DNA of 64,000 bases, taken from Leguminivora glycinivorella. Lineage: Eukaryota; Arthropoda; Insecta; Lepidoptera; Tortricidae. Below, in pieces: positions 60,466 through 64,000 of the stretch (positions within the stretch are counted from its first letter, which is position 1; each line of letters starts with the position of its first letter). The position numbers and the translations under genes were made by a program. The notes beneath the pieces were generated by a model that was not told the origin of the DNA, made no database searches, and saw only the letters and a program-made list of their open reading frames with translations. The stretch covers positions 2,790,001 through 2,854,000 of the forward strand of contig NC_062985.1 of the NCBI RefSeq assembly GCF_023078275.1, in the 5' to 3' direction.

Positions 60466-60735
60466 ATTTTGAAAAAAAAAGCCCGGACATAGTGGACCGG
60501 TTTCCATCAAATGTGTCAATCATCATGGCTAAGAACACTCCCGACTCGCTTCGCTCGTGGTTCAACTATAGAATCCTTTCACTTGCTCGTTTTTCAATTC
60601 CACACTCGGCGTTAAAATACAACTTTGCCCCCTTGTATAACAAATAACTATTAATTTTGAAAAAAAAAGCCCCGACATAGTGGACCGGTTTCCATCAAAT
60701 GTGTCAATCATCATGGCTAAGAACACTCCCGACTA
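60361..60735 (+). repeat. ~186-bp tandem duplication at the family F / family E junction
   Basis: CGCTTCGCTCGTGGTTCAAC (60360) to AATAACTATTAATTTTG and GAACACTCCCGACT (60546) is repeated from 60547 to ~60735 with near identity. The duplicated unit spans the end of family F and the start of the CCGACATAGTGGACCGGTTT repeat. Confidence 0.85.
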
Positions 60736-60779
60736 ATTCAGCTTTCAAACAAAAAAAAAAACGAAATCTAAATCGGTTC

Positions 60780-61785
60780 ATTAAGGTAATGGCGCCTATT
60801 AACGTGGTACTTAAGCAGATTTCAAAAGATACCAAAAAATTAAGGGTATCAAAGCTCATTAACGACCACAAATATTTTTTTTATGGAAGAGTATTTATTG
60901 AACTATTAGTTTTGAAGAGTTTTAGGATCATTTTAGTTTATTATATGTCATAAAATGATTATTGAAGCCAACATACCTAAATTTTCTATTACCGTGGTAA
61001 TGAACAGGTTGCAGTTCTATTAACGCGAATTGAGATTTCATTACCGAGGGTATGAATGACAGTGTTTTTCTGCCATCGGTAATTAGAAACCCATCTCAAA
61101 ATTCGGAGCTTAATACCGACGGTTGAATATACAAATTATGACAAATACATATACCTATACTATCCTCCTTTAAGAAATCTGTACTTACGGTACACTAAAT
61201 GTCATATTTTGATACAAGACTAATATGTCGCTCGGTAATAGATACTTCTATAGGAACCCATTACCGACCCAAACAAATATTGCATGGATCGGTAATAGAT
61301 TCTTATATATTCTATTACCGAGGGTTATCTGATCGTACCATCGGTAATAGGCATAAATTGGAGTATTATAAAATCTAATTCCGACCCATAAAAACAAAGT
61401 CATACAGATGTATTTTCATTACAAATCAAAATAAAATATTGCAACCTTATATTTAAACCAAGCTTACATAACTGGTAAGTAAGCATCAGACTTTATGTCA
61501 ATGTTTAAAAAATTGACAAATTAACGGTTTTCATAGAAACTACGAAATCAGTCATGAAGTTTTTGCTAAAAATTAAGGTTTTGTTGAATAATTTTCATAC
61601 CGCGTAAATAGTTCTTTGATAGCGTGAATAGATCAAGATTGAAACAACTGTAAGACATTATATAACTGATCACATATACTTAAAATAAAGCAAAAAGAAC
61701 TAATATCACTACTTTAACTATTACCGTGGTATACCACAGTAATAGAATCTACTCACGAAATGGCGCCTTTCACCGCTGTCTTTTA
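60780..61785. repeat. Region with an iterated ATTACCGAGGGT word in both orientations
   Basis: Words include TATTACCGTGGTAATGAA (60988), CATTACCGAGGGTATG (61042), CCATCGGTAATTAG (61074), TCGGTAATAGATAC (61235), CATTACCGACCC (61259), TCGGTAATAGATTC (61289), CTATTACCGAGGGTTA (61312), CATCGGTAATAGG (61340) and CTATTACCGTGGTATACC (61718). ATGGCGCC occurs at both ends (60789, 61759). No target duplication was found. Architecturally it recalls the iterated-word elements but has a different word and no CCTAA core. Confidence 0.55.
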
Positions 61786-61789
61786 ATTT

Positions 61790-62175
61790 CCACTTTAAAC
61801 ACATTTCCAGGCTAAACAATACGTAAAAAGTACTCAGAAGTCATGTAGAAAACTATAAACAATAATTTGAAATGCATAACTTTCACCTGTTTGCCATAAT
61901 TATTACGTAAACTACTAAATGAGATTGGAGTTCACTTAGGTTTAGCGTCACACGTCAGTATGACACAACCTCTTCTCGCGGCCCCGTGGCAAAAACTGTC
62001 AAATAGCGAGCGTCTTCTTACATTCACACTCTCTATCGCCTATATGTGCGTTAGTCAACTAAACAGGCTTCCTTTGTGTGAGTAACTTTTTTTAAGAAAT
62101 TGGTCGGTTTGCCTATAAAATGCGTATTTGCAAATGCGGCGGTAATGGACGTCGATTTCGATACCCGCGTTGATA
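61790..62175. other. Gene-free stretch
   Basis: No supported feature. Confidence 0.3.
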
Positions 62176-62179
62176 GCCG

Positions 62180-62290
62180 CCGTTACCTTACTTCGAAAGT
62201 TTTGATGCCACAGACAAACATAAATAAACAGACAGACAGACACGTCAAACTTATAACAACCCATCGATTTTGCATTGGGGGTTAAAAACT
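62180..62290 (-). repeat. Dispersed repeat family E, reversed fragment
   Basis: TTTTGATGCCACAGACAAAC, CAGACAGACAGACACGTCAA, TTGCATTGGGGGTTAAAA reads, on the other strand, as the start of family E (AACCCCC...GACGTGTCTGTCTG...GTGGCATC). Confidence 0.6.
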
Positions 62291-62294
62291 AAAA

Positions 62295-64000
62295 CATAAC
62301 CCATCATGTAAATGGTTTAGTACACATAATTGACTGTTTACAATTAAACTTGTTGATACCCCTCTGTTTACATCGGGAATTGAAGAGGCCCTAAAAGAAT
62401 CCTCAAAACAAAAACGATCGCTTCTTCTAACAAAACGCTAACAAGGGCCTTTCACACTCCCGAGTTCCATAAACATCCGTATCAACGGGAATCCAAACAC
62501 GTTCTTTTGTTCCAAAATGGAACACCGGGGAAAGAAACAAAAATACAGTCGTACCCGTATTCATGCAAAAAAGGCGCCTTCTAAACGTTTGAGTGGCAAC
62601 CTTTTCATGACGTAACGCGTCTACGATGCGGCTGTGTGCTACAAGCTACGGGCCCGTAGCGGATCAGTGTGCCCGTAGACCCGCTACGGAACGGTCGTGC
62701 GGCGTAGCTAATTTAGCGACTTGTTGCCGATACCGCGATTTTTTCTGTTCGAAATTTGAAATTTTGAATGTGCCAGTTCTAAAACAGAACGTTGTGATTT
62801 TAAAATTGGAACGAAATTATGTAGTTGTTTGATCGGATTTGAGACTAATAATAAAAACTATTCGTAAGTAATTTTGAATGGGAATAACCATTTGGATTCG
62901 ATTTGTTACTGAGATATTATTTGTATTGTACTTCGCTAGATGGAGACGATTGTTATTTTTTCTGTTTCTTGTTCGCAGTTTTATTTCTTTACAAATGATA
63001 AATGTTTCTTATAATTCCAATCCGCACTTAAAGTTACCATGAATATTTTTTTAAAGAATGGTTTTGAATTCGTACTTCTACAAAAACCGTAATACGGTTA
63101 AAAAAATGTTATTTTTCATTGATTCCTATAGAAATTTACGTAAAAATTAAAAATAGAATTTTCAATCATGCCATATAAATTTACCCAATTTTAGAATTTC
63201 AAATGCTTAACCTCCAATAAATATTCTCAAATGAATATTTAATATCCAGCCCATCAATTCAATAAACTATGTAAATGAAAACATTAAAACGGAAAAGGCA
63301 CTGGCACATTACAAATGTACACGGAATTAAAAGCGCGATGAAAAACAAGTGAAGCGCGAAAACAAAAGAGCTAAGATGACTCTTTACTTTTAATGAAGAG
63401 ATGTTCTTTTGCGTGAAATAGTGAATAGTTGAGGATGAGATTCGAAAGGACCTGCTTTTGGTCGATGCTGCAGGCATTGGCTTTGTTGCCTACTATGGCT
63501 TTGAAAGGTGAGTAAAATACAATAATAGTAGATTTCATACTGTCTCAGTCTTAGATCATATGTGATTGTCGTCCGTCGGAGTGGTCATTTATTATTATAT
63601 ATTATCAGATTATTTAGTGGCCAAGGTGTCCATTTGACGGAGCCGGAAAGCGGCCTGAAATATGATGTTTTCCGGCCGGAGATAATAAAAAACTGATTAC
63701 AGCACATATGGGGCCACTTTACAATACCGGTGTATAAGCATTTTCTGTAATTGTGTCGAAAATTTAATGTACCATTTATGTACATATTGTAAATCTTGTA
63801 TTTGTAATAGTCCTATCAGCTGCAAGTGCATCAATGAATTCGTTCATAATTTCTCCATGCACTTTTGCTGCTAATAGTACGTTTACGATACGAGTGCGAA
63901 AAGGAGTAAGTATGAATAGAGTGACGATAAATTCAACGGGATATCCGAATTCCTTCGTCGTACAACGTTTTGCAGTAAATTTGGCCCTTTAAGTTTCCAC
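62295..64000. other. 1.7-kb gene-free end of the window
   Basis: GCTACGGGCCCGTAGC (62645) is a perfect 16-base palindrome in a CpG-rich block (62610-62710). Elsewhere only AT-rich DNA with short frames. I could not support a gene. Confidence 0.35.

Overview
The window looks like repeat-dense nuclear DNA from a moth or butterfly. I infer this from the AT-rich background, RTE, R4/Dong-type and Penelope-type retroelement pieces, several tRNA-derived SINE families, very many small hairpin DNA transposons (MITEs), and dispersed short CCTAA runs (the complement of the insect telomere repeat TTAGG). No bacterial operon, rRNA gene or CRISPR array is present. I found one convincing host-type gene: a small intron-less gene at 39106-39588 for a 160-residue membrane-anchored, Thr/Glu/Pro-rich protein, with a TATA-like box and initiator upstream and a poly(A) signal downstream.

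Layout. 1-2301: a DNA transposon with ~300 bp terminal inverted repeats (TIRs) carrying a broken two-exon THAP-domain gene. 2400-11630: a string of MITEs, two retroelement fragments (RTE, Penelope) and the first iterated-word element (7921-8537). 12510-13270: a 180-bp inverted repeat with essentially identical arms. 13615-19095: about 54 tandem copies of a ~102-bp GC-hairpin satellite, most of it a tandem duplication of a ~2.34-kb block. 19105-19855: a separate, exact 120-bp minisatellite that stays open as a 40-residue repeat. 20000-26040: SINEs, a LINE end with a DNA element inside it, and a MITE inserted into another MITE. 26470-27410: the second iterated-word element. 27690-33586: a nest four levels deep (TA-flanked DNA transposon, then a LINE 3' end, then a nearly complete R4/Dong-type element, then a 119-bp MITE). 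33590-39000: mostly featureless AT-rich DNA. 40563-40916: the third iterated-word element. 41100-64000: more SINE, LINE and MITE layers, four head-to-head SINE or tRNA-like palindromes, a complete RTE insertion with a 17-bp target duplication, a 1.65-kb direct duplication, and a region with an iterated ATTACCG word.

The best candidate for an undescribed system is the set of iterated-word elements at 7921-8537, 26470-27410 and 40563-40916. Each is bounded by an 8-9 bp target-site duplication and starts with a related GGG...CC terminus. Each arm is built from many degenerate copies of a short TTTGGCATAAT-like word, in opposite orientation on the two arms, around a core containing CCTAA repeats. 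They share this architecture while differing in the exact word. I do not recognise them as a named family.

Most frameshifts in the R4/Dong element are one-base shortfalls in G or C runs, and the satellite copies also differ mainly in G/C run length. Homopolymer sequencing error should therefore be ruled out before calling these genes dead. All family assignments are from reading motifs by eye; no database search was run.
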